A stretch of DNA of 64,000 nt from Fischerella muscicola SAG 1427-1 = PCC 73103 (GTDB taxonomy: Bacteria; Cyanobacteriota; Cyanobacteriia; Cyanobacteriales; Nostocaceae), in contig NZ_AJLJ01000076.1 of the NCBI RefSeq assembly GCF_000317245.1, forward strand, positions 62,001 to 126,000, read 5' to 3'. The translations under genes were made by a program, and so were the position numbers. Every line of letters starts with the position of its first letter. Positions within the stretch are counted from its first letter, which is position 1. The notes below the pieces were generated by a model. The model was not told the DNA's origin, ran no database searches, and saw only the letters and a list, made by a program, of their open reading frames with translations. This document shows, piece by piece, positions 19,602-28,249 of this stretch.

Positions 19602-20471
19602 ATGCTGATGAAAATTTTGCGTAAATTAACAGTAATTGTTTTAACGTTGAGTTTGTGTTTAACCACTGTTGCCTGCGGTGGTGGAGCAAATCAAAATCAA
19701 CCACAAGCTAATAATGGCAATCAGACAACAAACACCAGTAAGTTGAAAGATGGCCAGTATCCAGTCCAACAAGCTACATATGACGATGCTGATGGAGTAT
19801 ATACTCTGTTTTTGCTTAACGCTACACCCCCAACTGTTAGAACCGAAAATTTGCAAATGGCACGGCTGACCGATGATGAAATTAAACAGGGTAAAAAAAC
19901 TTACCTGAAAGTGGAAAACGGACAGCCAGCGATGTACTTAACAGAAGATTTTAAAATCGAGTACGTCCACAACGTCACCCAAACTCAGACAAATCCTCAA
20001 ACCGGACAACAGGAGACAGTAGTCGTCCGTCAACAAAGTAGTTTTTGGACACCTTTTGCTGGGGCTTTAGCAGGTCAAGCCCTTGGTAGTCTATTGTTCA
20101 GACCCCAGTACTATGTACCACCTGTGTATCAGCCAGGAGTACCCTTGACTGGTTACGGTGGTTATGGCAGAAGCTATAGCGATGCAGTTTCCAGCTATCA
20201 GAGTCGTTATAATCAACCACCAGCAGCAGTCAGAAATCGTACAGCTTTCCGTACAACAGGGAACATTCGTAGAACTCCCAATACCTCTACTGTACGCACA
20301 ACACCACGTACTACTACTGGTAATCGTCCTACTGGTTCTGGCTATGGTAGCAGTACCCTCAGACCCTCTGGTAACTCTAGTTCTACTAGACGCAATTCTG
20401 GTAGAAGTTTTGGTAGCGGTCGTAGTTCTTCAACTCGTCGTAGCACTGGTTTTGGTAGCAGAAGACGCTAG
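19602..20471 (+). CDS. putative lipoprotein with Gly/Arg/Ser/Thr-rich tail
   Basis: A lipoprotein signal peptide ends in the lipobox TVAC, with the Cys at about residue 25, followed by GGGANQNQ. The mature part has a conserved-looking domain (LKDGQYPVQQATYDDADGVY) to about residue 150. A glycine-rich hydrophobic stretch follows (FWTPFAGALAGQALGSLLF), then a low-complexity Tyr/Arg/Ser/Thr/Gly tail of about 110 residues ending RRSTGFGSRRR. It should be anchored in the plasma or outer membrane. The basic tail may bind polyanions (inference). No family function recognised. Confidence 0.75.
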   Translation: MLMKILRKLTVIVLTLSLCLTTVACGGGANQNQPQANNGNQTTNTSKLKDGQYPVQQATYDDADGVYTLFLLNATPPTVRTENLQMARLTDDEIKQGKKTYLKVENGQPAMYLTEDFKIEYVHNVTQTQTNPQTGQQETVVVRQQSSFWTPFAGALAGQALGSLLFRPQYYVPPVYQPGVPLTGYGGYGRSYSDAVSSYQSRYNQPPAAVRNRTAFRTTGNIRRTPNTSTVRTTPRTTTGNRPTGSGYGSSTLRPSGNSSSTRRNSGRSFGSGRSSSTRRSTGFGSRRR

Positions 20472-20493
20472 TTAATTTGACACGGTAATACAA

Positions 20494-20570
20494 AGACGCG
20501 GGACACGGAGACACGGGGAATTTAAATGAAAGACTCTCCCTTGTCACCGTGTCCTCTCCTCTGTGCGTCT
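20494..20570. terminator. long imperfect hairpin between convergent genes
   Basis: AGACGC and GGACACGG (20494-20508) are matched by CCGTGTCC and GCGTCT (20547-20570) across the gap between the convergent lipoprotein and aroF genes. The GGACACGG/GAGACACGG motif is repetitive and resembles spacer repeats common in Nostocales. It could end transcription in both directions. Confidence 0.4.
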
Positions 20571-20593
20571 CTACCTCTATCTTTTTCTGATCT

Positions 20594-21652
20594 TTAAGCC
20601 AAAGCCACAGCGGGTTGTGGCCAACGTCCCACAGCCTTACCAATGACTGCTAGTTCTTGCATTAACTGGTCGAAAGCTTCTGGTGTCAGAGATTGAGGCC
20701 CGTCTGACAAAGCCTTCTTCGGGTTAGGGTGAACCTCAATCATTAAGGAATCACACCCAGCAGCAATAGAAGCCATCGCCATTGAAGGTACATAAGCAGC
20801 CCAACCAGTACCATGACTAGGATCAATCATAATTGGTAGGTGAGTCAGGTTTCGCAACACGGGTATAGCTGATATATCCAAAGCATTGCGTGTATATTGG
20901 CGGTCAAAGGTACGAATTCCTCGCTCGCACAAAATCACATTTGGATTTCCCGCCGCCAAAATATATTCAGCAGCCATCAACCATTCTTCAATAGTTGCTG
21001 ACATTCCCCGCTTCAGCAAAACTGGCTTTGGTTGCGCCCCTACTTTTTTGAGTAGAGAGAAATTTTGCATGTTTCTTGCTCCTACTTGGACAACATCAGC
21101 AATTTCTGCGATTTTGTCCAAGTCCGCAGCGTCCATGACTTCTGTAATAATACCCAACCCGCTGGCTTCCCGCGCTGCTACGAGTAATTCCAAGGCGCTT
21201 TCACCATGACCTTGGAAAGCGTAAGGCGAAGTCCGGGGTTTGTAGGCACCACCACGGAGAAATCTAGCTCCCGCAGCTTTGACACGTTGCGCCGTCTCAA
21301 TAATCATTTCTTCATTTTCGACGGAGCAGGGGCCAGCCACAACTACTAAGGGATGGTGTTCGCCAAAGGTAACAGACCCATCAGGAGTGTTAACCACTAC
21401 TTCAGACGCTTCTCCGTGGCGGTATTGACGGCTAGCACGTTTGTAAGGCTTTTCTACCCGTAATACTTGTTCAATCCAAGGACTAACTTCCTGAATTTGC
21501 AGGGGATCTAAGTCGGCTGTTTCACCAACTAGACCAATTACGACTTTGTGTTTACCAACAATCCTTTCTGGTGTCAGCCCCCAAGTAGTGAGTTCCTCAC
21601 TAACGCGGTTAACTTCCGCTTCAGGGGAACCAATTTTCATGACTACAATCAT
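20594..21652 (-). CDS. aroF: 3-deoxy-7-phosphoheptulonate synthase (DAHP synthase)
   Basis: It catalyses the first step of the shikimate pathway, condensing phosphoenolpyruvate with erythrose 4-phosphate. Residues 1-70 form the ferredoxin/ACT-like regulatory domain typical of the I-beta type. The TIM barrel follows with VVAGPCSVENEE, RGGAYKPRTSPYAFQG, EVMD, VQVGARNMQNF, LLKRG and MIDPSHGTG. The active-site Cys, Lys, His, Glu and Asp positions are present. At 352 residues it has the expected length. It is monocistronic and convergent with the lipoprotein gene. Confidence 0.95.
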   Translation of the reverse strand: MIVVMKIGSPEAEVNRVSEELTTWGLTPERIVGKHKVVIGLVGETADLDPLQIQEVSPWIEQVLRVEKPYKRASRQYRHGEASEVVVNTPDGSVTFGEHHPLVVVAGPCSVENEEMIIETAQRVKAAGARFLRGGAYKPRTSPYAFQGHGESALELLVAAREASGLGIITEVMDAADLDKIAEIADVVQVGARNMQNFSLLKKVGAQPKPVLLKRGMSATIEEWLMAAEYILAAGNPNVILCERGIRTFDRQYTRNALDISAIPVLRNLTHLPIMIDPSHGTGWAAYVPSMAMASIAAGCDSLMIEVHPNPKKALSDGPQSLTPEAFDQLMQELAVIGKAVGRWPQPAVALA

Positions 21653-21910
21653 GTTTCAGTTGCTAATTGCTAGTTGCTGTTAATTATTATCTAATATCTA
21701 AGAAATTCAGTTAGAGTTTGTGGCTTCTAGTTTTTTCTTTACGCTTTAGTACAAATCTCTTTTGATTGTTACGAATCTATAGTAATTATTTAATAAATCA
21801 CATAGATGTAAAACAATATTAATTTTGAGAAAACAAATAAAAAATAGAGCGCTCAGAAGTTTTGCTGTCTGTATTGGGTTAAAAGAATATTAATCTTTGC
21901 TGAGTTTAGC

Positions 21911-21938
21911 AATGTTGAAGTTATTAAACTTCAACATT
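21911..21938. repeat. perfect 12-bp inverted repeat
   Basis: AATGTTGAAGTT (21911-21922) and AACTTCAACATT (21927-21938) are exact complements separated by ATTA. No T-run follows on either strand, so it is not a classic terminator. It is immediately next to the MITE-like element. Confidence 0.55.
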
Positions 21939-21943
21939 TTCCT

Positions 21944-22065
21944 GGACTTACGCAAAAATCGCCAAAAAGCTTAATTTTATTGAATTGATCCGCCAAGACG
22001 CCTTAGACGCGCAAGCGGCTTCCATAAGGTAGAAGGCCAAGGATTCGTAGAATGTGCGTAAGTCC
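21944..22065. mobile_element. 122-bp MITE-like element, ends GGACTTACGCA
   Basis: GGACTTACGCA (21944-21954) and TGCGTAAGTCC (22055-22065) are exact 11-bp terminal inverted repeats enclosing non-coding DNA. These ends resemble those of insertion sequences common in filamentous cyanobacteria (from memory). There is no transposase gene, so it would be a non-autonomous derivative. No clear target-site duplication was seen. Confidence 0.65.
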
Positions 22066-22147
22066 TAACTTTTCTCAAATCTACCCAATAGCTGGAAAAA
22101 TATTTATTTCCAGATCAGCAATTATCTGAGTCTCTGAGCGCTAGCAA

Positions 22148-22612
22148 TTATGTATTCTTTTTTTGCCGAGATTCACGCCAAGCTGACACCATCCGTCCAA
22201 AGTTGGTAGTAAAGTCATTCCAACCCAAGAGACTTCCGGTTCTATCTTCATCCCAAGAAGCAGAAAGAACACCGTAAGATATGCCCAATACACCTAAACC
22301 AAAAAATCCCATATTCACCAATAAAACGGCAACAGGAGGTAGTTTGATGTTAGTGTTGGTGACAAGGAAATAGCTAACAACCAAGGTCATAATCCCTAAA
22401 GAAGTTGGTATTCCGGCAAAACCAGCCACACGACGCATCATTCGTTGGCTGACTACTTGGGGAATAGCAACTTCTTCTTTGCTATAACGTGGTTTTTTCT
22501 TTTCCTTTTTTACAGGTTCTTGCTTAACACTTTGGGGTTTACTTTCTGCCTTGGCAGGTTTTTGACGCTTTTTATTCGGTTCAAATGGCAAGCGATCAGA
22601 TTCAGCAGGCAT
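22148..22612 (-). CDS. PAM68-family photosystem II assembly protein
   Basis: The 154 residues have a Lys/Pro-rich N-terminal half (KKRQKPAKAE, KKEKKKPRYS). Two transmembrane helices follow (about 70-88 and 97-115) with the conserved VSQRMMRRVAGFAGIPTSLG stretch before them, then a soluble tail (DEDRTGSLLGWNDFTTNFGRM cut after the conserved GW). PAM68 is a thylakoid factor in early photosystem II assembly. It starts 13 bases after rpsO, with AGGAAC upstream of its ATG, and both are probably one transcript. Confidence 0.9.
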   Translation of the reverse strand: MPAESDRLPFEPNKKRQKPAKAESKPQSVKQEPVKKEKKKPRYSKEEVAIPQVVSQRMMRRVAGFAGIPTSLGIMTLVVSYFLVTNTNIKLPPVAVLLVNMGFFGLGVLGISYGVLSASWDEDRTGSLLGWNDFTTNFGRMVSAWRESRQKKNT

Positions 22613-22624
22613 AACAAAAAGTTC

Positions 22625-22894
22625 CTATCCACGAATGCCGAGACGAGCAATCAAAGCTTGATAATGTTCTCGACTATCTTTCTGTATATAGGATAAAAGA
22701 CGTTTACGCTGACCGATCAACTTTAACAATCCCCGACGGGAAGAAAAGTCTTTCTTATTGGCTTGCAGATGTTCACTAAGACGGTTAATACGTTCCGTCA
22801 GCATGGCAACTTGAACATCGGCAGAGCCAGTGTCAGTGTCGTGTACTTGGTATTGGGAGATAATCTCCAGTTTGCGCTGTTGCGTCAGAGCCAT
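22625..22894 (-). CDS. rpsO: 30S ribosomal protein S15
   Basis: The 89-residue protein matches S15 over its full length ([45 protein letters not shown]). It binds the central domain of 16S rRNA and is needed for 30S platform assembly. The start at 22894 gives the standard length. It precedes the PAM68 gene in a probable two-gene operon. Confidence 0.98.
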   Translation of the reverse strand: MALTQQRKLEIISQYQVHDTDTGSADVQVAMLTERINRLSEHLQANKKDFSSRRGLLKLIGQRKRLLSYIQKDSREHYQALIARLGIRG

Positions 22895-23017
22895 GATTGA
22901 GTTAGTTGTCTATTTCTATAATTTATGCAGCAGTCTCCCATATTATCACAAACCTCCATGAATCTTTGAGGACAGTGATTACCCAAAACGCTAATATTGT
23001 TTGGCTCATCTCATCCA

Positions 23018-23057
23018 CAAAGCGATGCTCCAGAGGAGCCGCTACGCGGTCGCTTTG
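23018..23057. repeat. 40-bp cruciform-forming dispersed repeat
   Basis: The outer arms CAAAGCGA (23018-23025) and TCGCTTTG (23050-23057) are exact complements. Between them lie two small hairpins, GCTCC-AGA-GGAGC and CCGC-TAC-GCGG, sharing one C. The whole could fold as a three-way junction. It contains the GCCGCTACGCG motif seen in many Nostocales spacer repeats (from memory). Confidence 0.6.
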
Positions 23058-23190
23058 CTCGGAAGGGTAAATTTAAATCAGGAAGCGGTGGATTTGGGAG
23101 TTCAGTAGATCGGCACAAATAAAGTTAACTAAAGTTAACTAGTCAGGGTTGTCATTAGTAGTAGTTAATTTTTATTTTTTGGGTATTTCC

Positions 23191-24378
23191 TTAGCGCTGG
23201 AAATTAATATTTCTCAGACGACGCAATAATCTAATCAGAGGTGATTCGATCTTGAGTTCAAAAGCTAAAAATTGAGTACGTTGCAGAGAATTAAAATTAT
23301 TGTCGCTGACAAGAATTAATGAACGCTGTCCGTTTGGTAATTTGGGGCCAAGAGTTAAACCTTCAATATTGTCTAAAAATACGTCTAGCTTTCTCAAATC
23401 AAATAGTAGTTTTTTCTGAACTGGTTTGACATTTGGGGAGCCAGATGCTAAAAGACTGTTAATATTATGAATATCTGTTGCTTTTTCTAAAGAAACTTGA
23501 AACAGAGCAATATAAAATCCTAAGCCAGTAAAACTCCGTTCTAAACTCAGAAAATGTCCTTGATTATCAAGAGCAACTAAATCAGGTATTCCACTAGCAA
23601 ACTTGCGAGAAAGATTAAAAAATGGTGCGACCGCTTCAGTCTGATAAAGAAATTCTTTTTCTGGTTTATTGGTCAAGAGATTATATTGCAAAATCCGACA
23701 TGGACTACTAGTATTTGGCTTTGCTTCTGAACCATCTTGAATTAGAGCATTTTCGGTAGCTGTGAATAAATTATTTTCATTAGGTGTAATTGTGAGACTC
23801 TCAAAAGCTAAATTGTTACGGATACCTTTTTTACCACTTTTATCAGGCAAAAATTTGTTTGGTATGGGTAGTGTTCTTAATTCTTTGCCAGAAGATAGAG
23901 AAAACTCTTTGATAAAAGGATTGATTAATTGATTAGCATCACCTTCAGAAGAAATAAATACTGTTGACTTACTAGTTAAGGTGATTCCTTCCGCATCTAT
24001 ACTACCATTACTAAAATTTTTACCTGCTTCGTTAATTAGTGGAGTAACTCCAACAATAGTCACGTCACTATCTTGAAGAGAACTTTTGTTCAGGTTGATT
24101 TTGAGAGTGTAAAAACGAGCCGTAGCTTTTTTGCTACGATCATCAGATATGGCATAGTACAGGTCATTTTTAGTATCATAGGTAATTCCTGATAAACCTC
24201 CGACTTCAGTTCTTTGAAATAAAAAACCTTTAGGTAAAGTAGTAGAACCAATAAATTTTATATCTGCAATTTCAACAGCTGATGTTCTGAAATTACTTAA
24301 GAAAAGACTGATGATGAAAATTGCGAGGAAAAATAAAATAAATTTGGGAAATTTCAATATTTTTTTGACGAAGTGCAT
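23191..24378 (-). CDS. esterase-like activity of phytase family protein
   Basis: The 395-residue protein starts with a basic N-terminus and a strong hydrophobic span (about 12-28: FILFFLAIFIISLFLS), a signal peptide or anchor. The rest is a predicted beta-propeller of the phytase-like family: VGGLSGITYDTKNDLYYAISDD, GSIDAEGITL, FESLTITPNENNLFTATENAL and NIEGLTLGP. Members are extracytoplasmic and annotated as esterase/phytase-like from structure; the substrate is not known. It lies 46 bases downstream of the RecB-like nuclease gene. Confidence 0.85.
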   Translation of the reverse strand: MHFVKKILKFPKFILFFLAIFIISLFLSNFRTSAVEIADIKFIGSTTLPKGFLFQRTEVGGLSGITYDTKNDLYYAISDDRSKKATARFYTLKINLNKSSLQDSDVTIVGVTPLINEAGKNFSNGSIDAEGITLTSKSTVFISSEGDANQLINPFIKEFSLSSGKELRTLPIPNKFLPDKSGKKGIRNNLAFESLTITPNENNLFTATENALIQDGSEAKPNTSSPCRILQYNLLTNKPEKEFLYQTEAVAPFFNLSRKFASGIPDLVALDNQGHFLSLERSFTGLGFYIALFQVSLEKATDIHNINSLLASGSPNVKPVQKKLLFDLRKLDVFLDNIEGLTLGPKLPNGQRSLILVSDNNFNSLQRTQFLAFELKIESPLIRLLRRLRNINFQR

Positions 24379-24424
24379 TGGTAAGTGTTGCTAATAATAA
24401 AATTCAACAACACGATATCATAAC

Positions 24425-26119
24425 TCAGTTGGCAAAAAAGTTAACGAGCCAGTCTTTTACACTGCGCGTAGCGCGACAATCATCTTCATTGTAAGATTGG
24501 ATTTTTTCTAATAAAGTGCGATTGCCTGTTTTTAACCACTGGTCATACCAGTATATACACTTAGCACCACTAGCTTCGGGATGACGCCATTCAAAACCCA
24601 ACCAACGTGCGATCGCTTTTAATGCGTAACTTTCCACAGGCAATGCTACACTTTGGGTGAGTTTTTCATAGACATCTACAAAGCGATTCAGTATGGGCTG
24701 TACAACAGCATGGGGAGTATGGTAAAGCTTTGCCAGTCTTTTAACTGTGTCATATTCGTAGACGCAAAAATGGTAAATTGGTGCATTCGGATATTGCCGC
24801 ACTAAATCCAAAAATTGCTGCCATATTAATTCTTCGTCTTCTGGTTTTTCTGCCAACAAAGAATAAAATTGTTCTGTGTTAGTTTGTCTATCAACAACCA
24901 AAACACCTAATAAGTAATCTAAATTCAAATCTGGTTGGGCTTCAATATCAAAGTAAAGCTCAATCGGTACTGTAAATATGTCTGGAGACGAACCATTAAA
25001 ACTCAGGGAATTAATTTGCTGTGGAGAAAGTAGCAGTAAATTCTGCTGTTGCTCAATACCACTGGCTATAGTAGATCCACTTGCAGTGACCTTATCCTCA
25101 GCAAGAGTCAAAATTTCGTCACGGGAAGGTAGGATAAGTGGGCGATTTTCGATGACAGATTGAGCTTGGACTATAACTTTACAAGCAACTTGGCTATCAA
25201 AACCAGGTAGATTTTCGATTAACGTTGGACTTGTTTGAGCTAGAGATTCTAGTGTGGTGATCTCTAGTGCTTGTAGTTGAGTGTAGCGAACGGGTGTGAT
25301 CCCTGGGAGTAGAGACAGGTGTTTTTGAGATTGAGCGATCGCATAACAACTGCTGTACCAATGACAAAGATTGCACTTTTGACGACTAATAAATATCTCT
25401 GGTGCTTTATTTATTTCCAGAGTTTGAATCAATTCCCACAAAATCCGATGCATTTGTGGCATTGCTTTCATCAAATCTACAGGATGTCTGACCTCTTTAC
25501 CGCGTAAAATTAGCCAAGGTGTTTCTGGTGCTGCTTGCTGTACCATCGCTAAAATTTGGGCGTGAAATGCTGCTACAGTTTGATACTCTTGCTTAGGACG
25601 TTTTCCTAGTTCGATATTCACCGGAACATACATCCAATCTCCAAAGCAAGATTTTCCTGGCTTTTTAATTAGTAAATCTGGACGACTTAATAGGGTATAT
25701 CTTTCTAAATCAGGGTAAACAGGTGAAGATGAAGAAGACGCAGGGAAACCTAGATGGGGGGATACCGAAAAATCTTCACTTTCTGTATCTGTAACTTCCT
25801 GAGTGTCTATTAACTCGTATGAGTGCAAGTGTATATCAGAGTACTGAGTTAACAGCACACCATGATAAATACAGTCTACGCCCTGCTGCATTAACTCAAT
25901 AGTCGCAGCTTGACCTCTGTACCAGTCACCTTGGGGATAACTAGGGCGGGAAGAATTCCACTGTGCGAGGACTGTTTTCTGATACGCGATTTTATCTCGC
26001 TGCAACTTGATTAGCAAATCATTTGCACCATCTGTTTCCCTGAAGTCACCGTGGATATCTAAATAAGGTCGGCGCTTACAGCGATGGTATTGCAGCAGTA
26101 GTTCAGCACTAATTAACAT
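24425..26119 (-). CDS. TM0106-family RecB-like nuclease with RNase H-like domain
   Basis: The 564-residue protein has an N-terminal Cas4/RecB-like PD-(D/E)XK region with RPDLL (D148) and NIELGK (E170, K173). One early Cys (C14) and a C-terminal cluster C249, C252 and C258 (CNLCHWYSSC) are spaced like the Fe-S-binding set of Cas4/AddB nucleases. A helix-hairpin-helix-like part follows, then a C-terminal RNase H-like domain starting YFDIEAQPDLN and ending in YNEDDCRAT. The family is predicted to act in DNA repair; the activity is inferred. No cas genes are nearby. Confidence 0.85.
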   Translation of the reverse strand: MLISAELLLQYHRCKRRPYLDIHGDFRETDGANDLLIKLQRDKIAYQKTVLAQWNSSRPSYPQGDWYRGQAATIELMQQGVDCIYHGVLLTQYSDIHLHSYELIDTQEVTDTESEDFSVSPHLGFPASSSSSPVYPDLERYTLLSRPDLLIKKPGKSCFGDWMYVPVNIELGKRPKQEYQTVAAFHAQILAMVQQAAPETPWLILRGKEVRHPVDLMKAMPQMHRILWELIQTLEINKAPEIFISRQKCNLCHWYSSCYAIAQSQKHLSLLPGITPVRYTQLQALEITTLESLAQTSPTLIENLPGFDSQVACKVIVQAQSVIENRPLILPSRDEILTLAEDKVTASGSTIASGIEQQQNLLLLSPQQINSLSFNGSSPDIFTVPIELYFDIEAQPDLNLDYLLGVLVVDRQTNTEQFYSLLAEKPEDEELIWQQFLDLVRQYPNAPIYHFCVYEYDTVKRLAKLYHTPHAVVQPILNRFVDVYEKLTQSVALPVESYALKAIARWLGFEWRHPEASGAKCIYWYDQWLKTGNRTLLEKIQSYNEDDCRATRSVKDWLVNFFAN

Positions 26120-26314
26120 TTAATATATTATGACTCCCAAAGGCTGATAACCTTGGGGTTTTGGGATTGAAGCCACCAGTTTTGGTTTTCCTACTCCTGG
26201 TATTACACTCTTGTATTGTTTAACTTTGGCAGACTACCAAAAAGAGTGAATTTTTGTATAGTCTATCTTATCTTAAGATACTTAAGATGGGAAATTCAAG
26301 GTAATTGTGAGTGT

Positions 26315-26472
26315 GAAGTGGTGAAATTATTGGACGGATTTGGCATCATTTGAAAGTTCATTATGTTCAAATTGATGATTCTGTCTTGGGTATGGTTGAA
26401 TTTCTTAGAATTCTTCCCCGCGAATTGGATAAAAGTCAGTGCGATCGCATTATCAAAACTGTAAACTTTTAA
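26315..26472 (+). pseudogene. possible C-terminal gene remnant
   Basis: One plus-strand frame is open from just after a TGA to the TAA at 26470-26472. It encodes a protein-like sequence with IDDSVLGMVEFLRIL and PRELDKSQCDRIIKTVNF, including a HIP1 site in frame. The only ATG is internal, after LG, and no Shine-Dalgarno sequence precedes it. It reads like the surviving end of a larger gene, but I do not recognise the family. Confidence 0.3.
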
Positions 26473-26576
26473 TCTAGCAGCAAAGGCGTGATCCATCTGT
26501 GTTTATCGCCTTCCAGGGTGGTCAAACTTTTATACCCTGTTTGTGTAATTTATGACATAATTTTATACTTAGAAAA

Positions 26577-26604
26577 GGGCATCTTTTGAGACGATGCCCG
26601 TTTT
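26577..26604 (+). terminator. terminator-like hairpin GGGCATC/GATGCCC
   Basis: GGGCATC (26577-26583) and GATGCCC (26593-26599) enclose a nine-base loop and are followed by GTTTTG. It lies in the 684-base spacer on the far side of the possible coding remnant. It could have terminated that gene. Confidence 0.5.
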
Positions 26605-26803
26605 GCAGTATAACACCCTTCGCGGGTGTACCTACACCTTCCCAACAATCAGCAACAGTGACTAATGTGTGATTAGCCACACTCACAAATGTGATACTAG
26701 TAATTTTATTAACTCAATATTTAACTGCCACCTGTGTATATACTTAAGTTATTTTCTCGTTAATGCTCAGGTAGATAACTCTATAAAATAGCTTTTTGCT
26801 AAA

Positions 26804-28180
26804 CTAAGTGTGCTTGGCGATGAATTTATCATGCTGACTATAGCGATAAACTACACCAGAAATGCCAGCAATAATTAACCACGAAAGGGTATTGAGTCGC
26901 AAATCAAACAGCGTTACATCCGCTGTATTAAATAATACCCAAACTCCAAATACAACTTGATAACTAAAAAATATTAATTTATCTTCGGCTTTAAGAGCTT
27001 TTGAATTTAATAACAGTTGCATACCTGCAATGAATATCCAGCTTAGTAAAGCACAAAATAATAAAGTTGCGGGTAATCCAGTTTCAGCGGAAAGCATCAA
27101 AAAAAAGTTGTGAGGATGACCTAACCAAATATGCATTTTTGCTTTGTAAAGTTGTGTAAAGTTGCGTAAACCCCAACCAGTCCAAGGACGTTCCTGAGTT
27201 AATGACCAAGCAAATTCCCACTGAGTTTTGCGGAGGAGGACGACTGGTCTATCAGGATACATTTGGTCATTCAACCGCGCCCAAAAGTAAGCAGGTACTA
27301 ATTTACGAAACAATTGAGCAATGGGTGGAGGAGCAAAAGCAGCTACAAGTATACTGGTCGCCATAGCAGTGACACCAGCGACCAAAAAGTGCCAACCTTG
27401 ATAAAGTGCATAAATTAAACAAGCAAAAACAGCGATCGCCCATGCATTACGCGAATTGGTTAAAATTAAACCCACAAAATCAAGAATCACTATGAGAGTC
27501 AGCAAAACAACTGACATAATGGGAGAAGGGAGACGCAAAGGTAAGAGGATACGAAAATCCAGGGAATAATTAACTCTTAACTTCTTGTATGCTTCTAACC
27601 ACAAACCCAACCCAAGCACAAACACAATTACGAGATAACCAGCCAAAGTGTTAGCGTACATGAAACTAGAAGCCATACGACCGGGTGGGTTTCCTCCGGA
27701 TGCGATCGCCCAACCAAAAATACTTTTCCAAGGTGGTGGTGTAGTCCAACCCCAAAACAATTGTCCTAAACCAATTATGACTACTGGTATAGAAGTAATT
27801 ACCAAAATCCAAGATAGTTGACGCAGTTGTTGTGGTGTTTGGATTAAGACACTAAAAGCAGCAAAAAATAAAATAAATGGTAAGAAATTCGATAGACCGA
27901 GAATAGCCTCCTTTTGATCAAAAGCAAAGACAGTACTAATGACGAGCAATATACTTAAAACCGCAAATCCCAAATTCTGGGGTTGACGAATAATTCTGCG
28001 GTATTTTATTAACCATGTTCCTAACAACGCTACACCTAGAAGCACACTCCCCAATAATGGAAATAATGGAAAGACTAGCAATCCAAACTGGGCGCAATGC
28101 CACGAAAATTGCAGTTTTGAGTCAGGATGTCGTAAAAATGGTAATTTATACTTGGTCATTTGTTTTTTGTCATTAGTCAT
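26804..28180 (-). CDS. O-antigen ligase/IctB-family membrane protein
   Basis: The 458 residues form about eleven hydrophobic helices with a large periplasmic loop near residues 290-350. The Wzy_C signature is present: NSRNAWAIAVF, TGWGLRNFTQLY and the catalytic-type HPHNFFLMLSAETGLP. The family includes O-antigen ligases and cyanobacterial IctB-like proteins; glycan transfer from a lipid carrier is more likely than transport. The first residues (MTNDKKQMTK) are encoded inside a TCATTAGT/TCATTTGT spacer repeat. The true start may be the Met at residue 8 (28159). Confidence 0.82.
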   Translation of the reverse strand: MTNDKKQMTKYKLPFLRHPDSKLQFSWHCAQFGLLVFPLFPLLGSVLLGVALLGTWLIKYRRIIRQPQNLGFAVLSILLVISTVFAFDQKEAILGLSNFLPFILFFAAFSVLIQTPQQLRQLSWILVITSIPVVIIGLGQLFWGWTTPPPWKSIFGWAIASGGNPPGRMASSFMYANTLAGYLVIVFVLGLGLWLEAYKKLRVNYSLDFRILLPLRLPSPIMSVVLLTLIVILDFVGLILTNSRNAWAIAVFACLIYALYQGWHFLVAGVTAMATSILVAAFAPPPIAQLFRKLVPAYFWARLNDQMYPDRPVVLLRKTQWEFAWSLTQERPWTGWGLRNFTQLYKAKMHIWLGHPHNFFLMLSAETGLPATLLFCALLSWIFIAGMQLLLNSKALKAEDKLIFFSYQVVFGVWVLFNTADVTLFDLRLNTLSWLIIAGISGVVYRYSQHDKFIAKHT

Positions 28181-28249
28181 TAGTCATTTGTTATTTGTCA
28201 CTTGTCTGTGATTTATTGTTAGTTGTTTCTTATATTCCACTAATCAATC

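Larger units (their letters stand above)
21653..22147. other. gene-free spacer holding a hairpin and a MITE-like element
   Basis: About 495 bases without a gene. They contain a perfect 12-bp hairpin (21911-21938) and a 122-bp element with 11-bp terminal inverted repeats (21944-22065), listed separately. The remainder should hold the aroF promoter and the 3' end of the PAM68-rpsO transcript. Confidence 0.6.
26120..26803. other. gene-free spacer with a coding remnant and hairpins
   Basis: The 684-base spacer contains a 12-bp palindrome TATCTTAAGATA near 26268-26279, a probable plus-strand gene remnant ending at 26472, a strong terminator-like hairpin at 26577-26604 and a second small hairpin ACACCC/GGGTGT at 26613-26629. 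No intact gene was seen. Confidence 0.55.

Noticed and set aside
20158..20475. 105-codon plus-strand frame rich in Leu and Val
   Set aside because: An out-of-frame shadow of the Ser/Thr/Arg-rich tail of the lipoprotein gene.
24425..26119. Cas4-like protein implying a CRISPR locus
   Set aside because: The Cys pattern is Cas4-like, but the RNase H-like C-terminal domain identifies the TM0106-type family, and no other cas gene or array is present.
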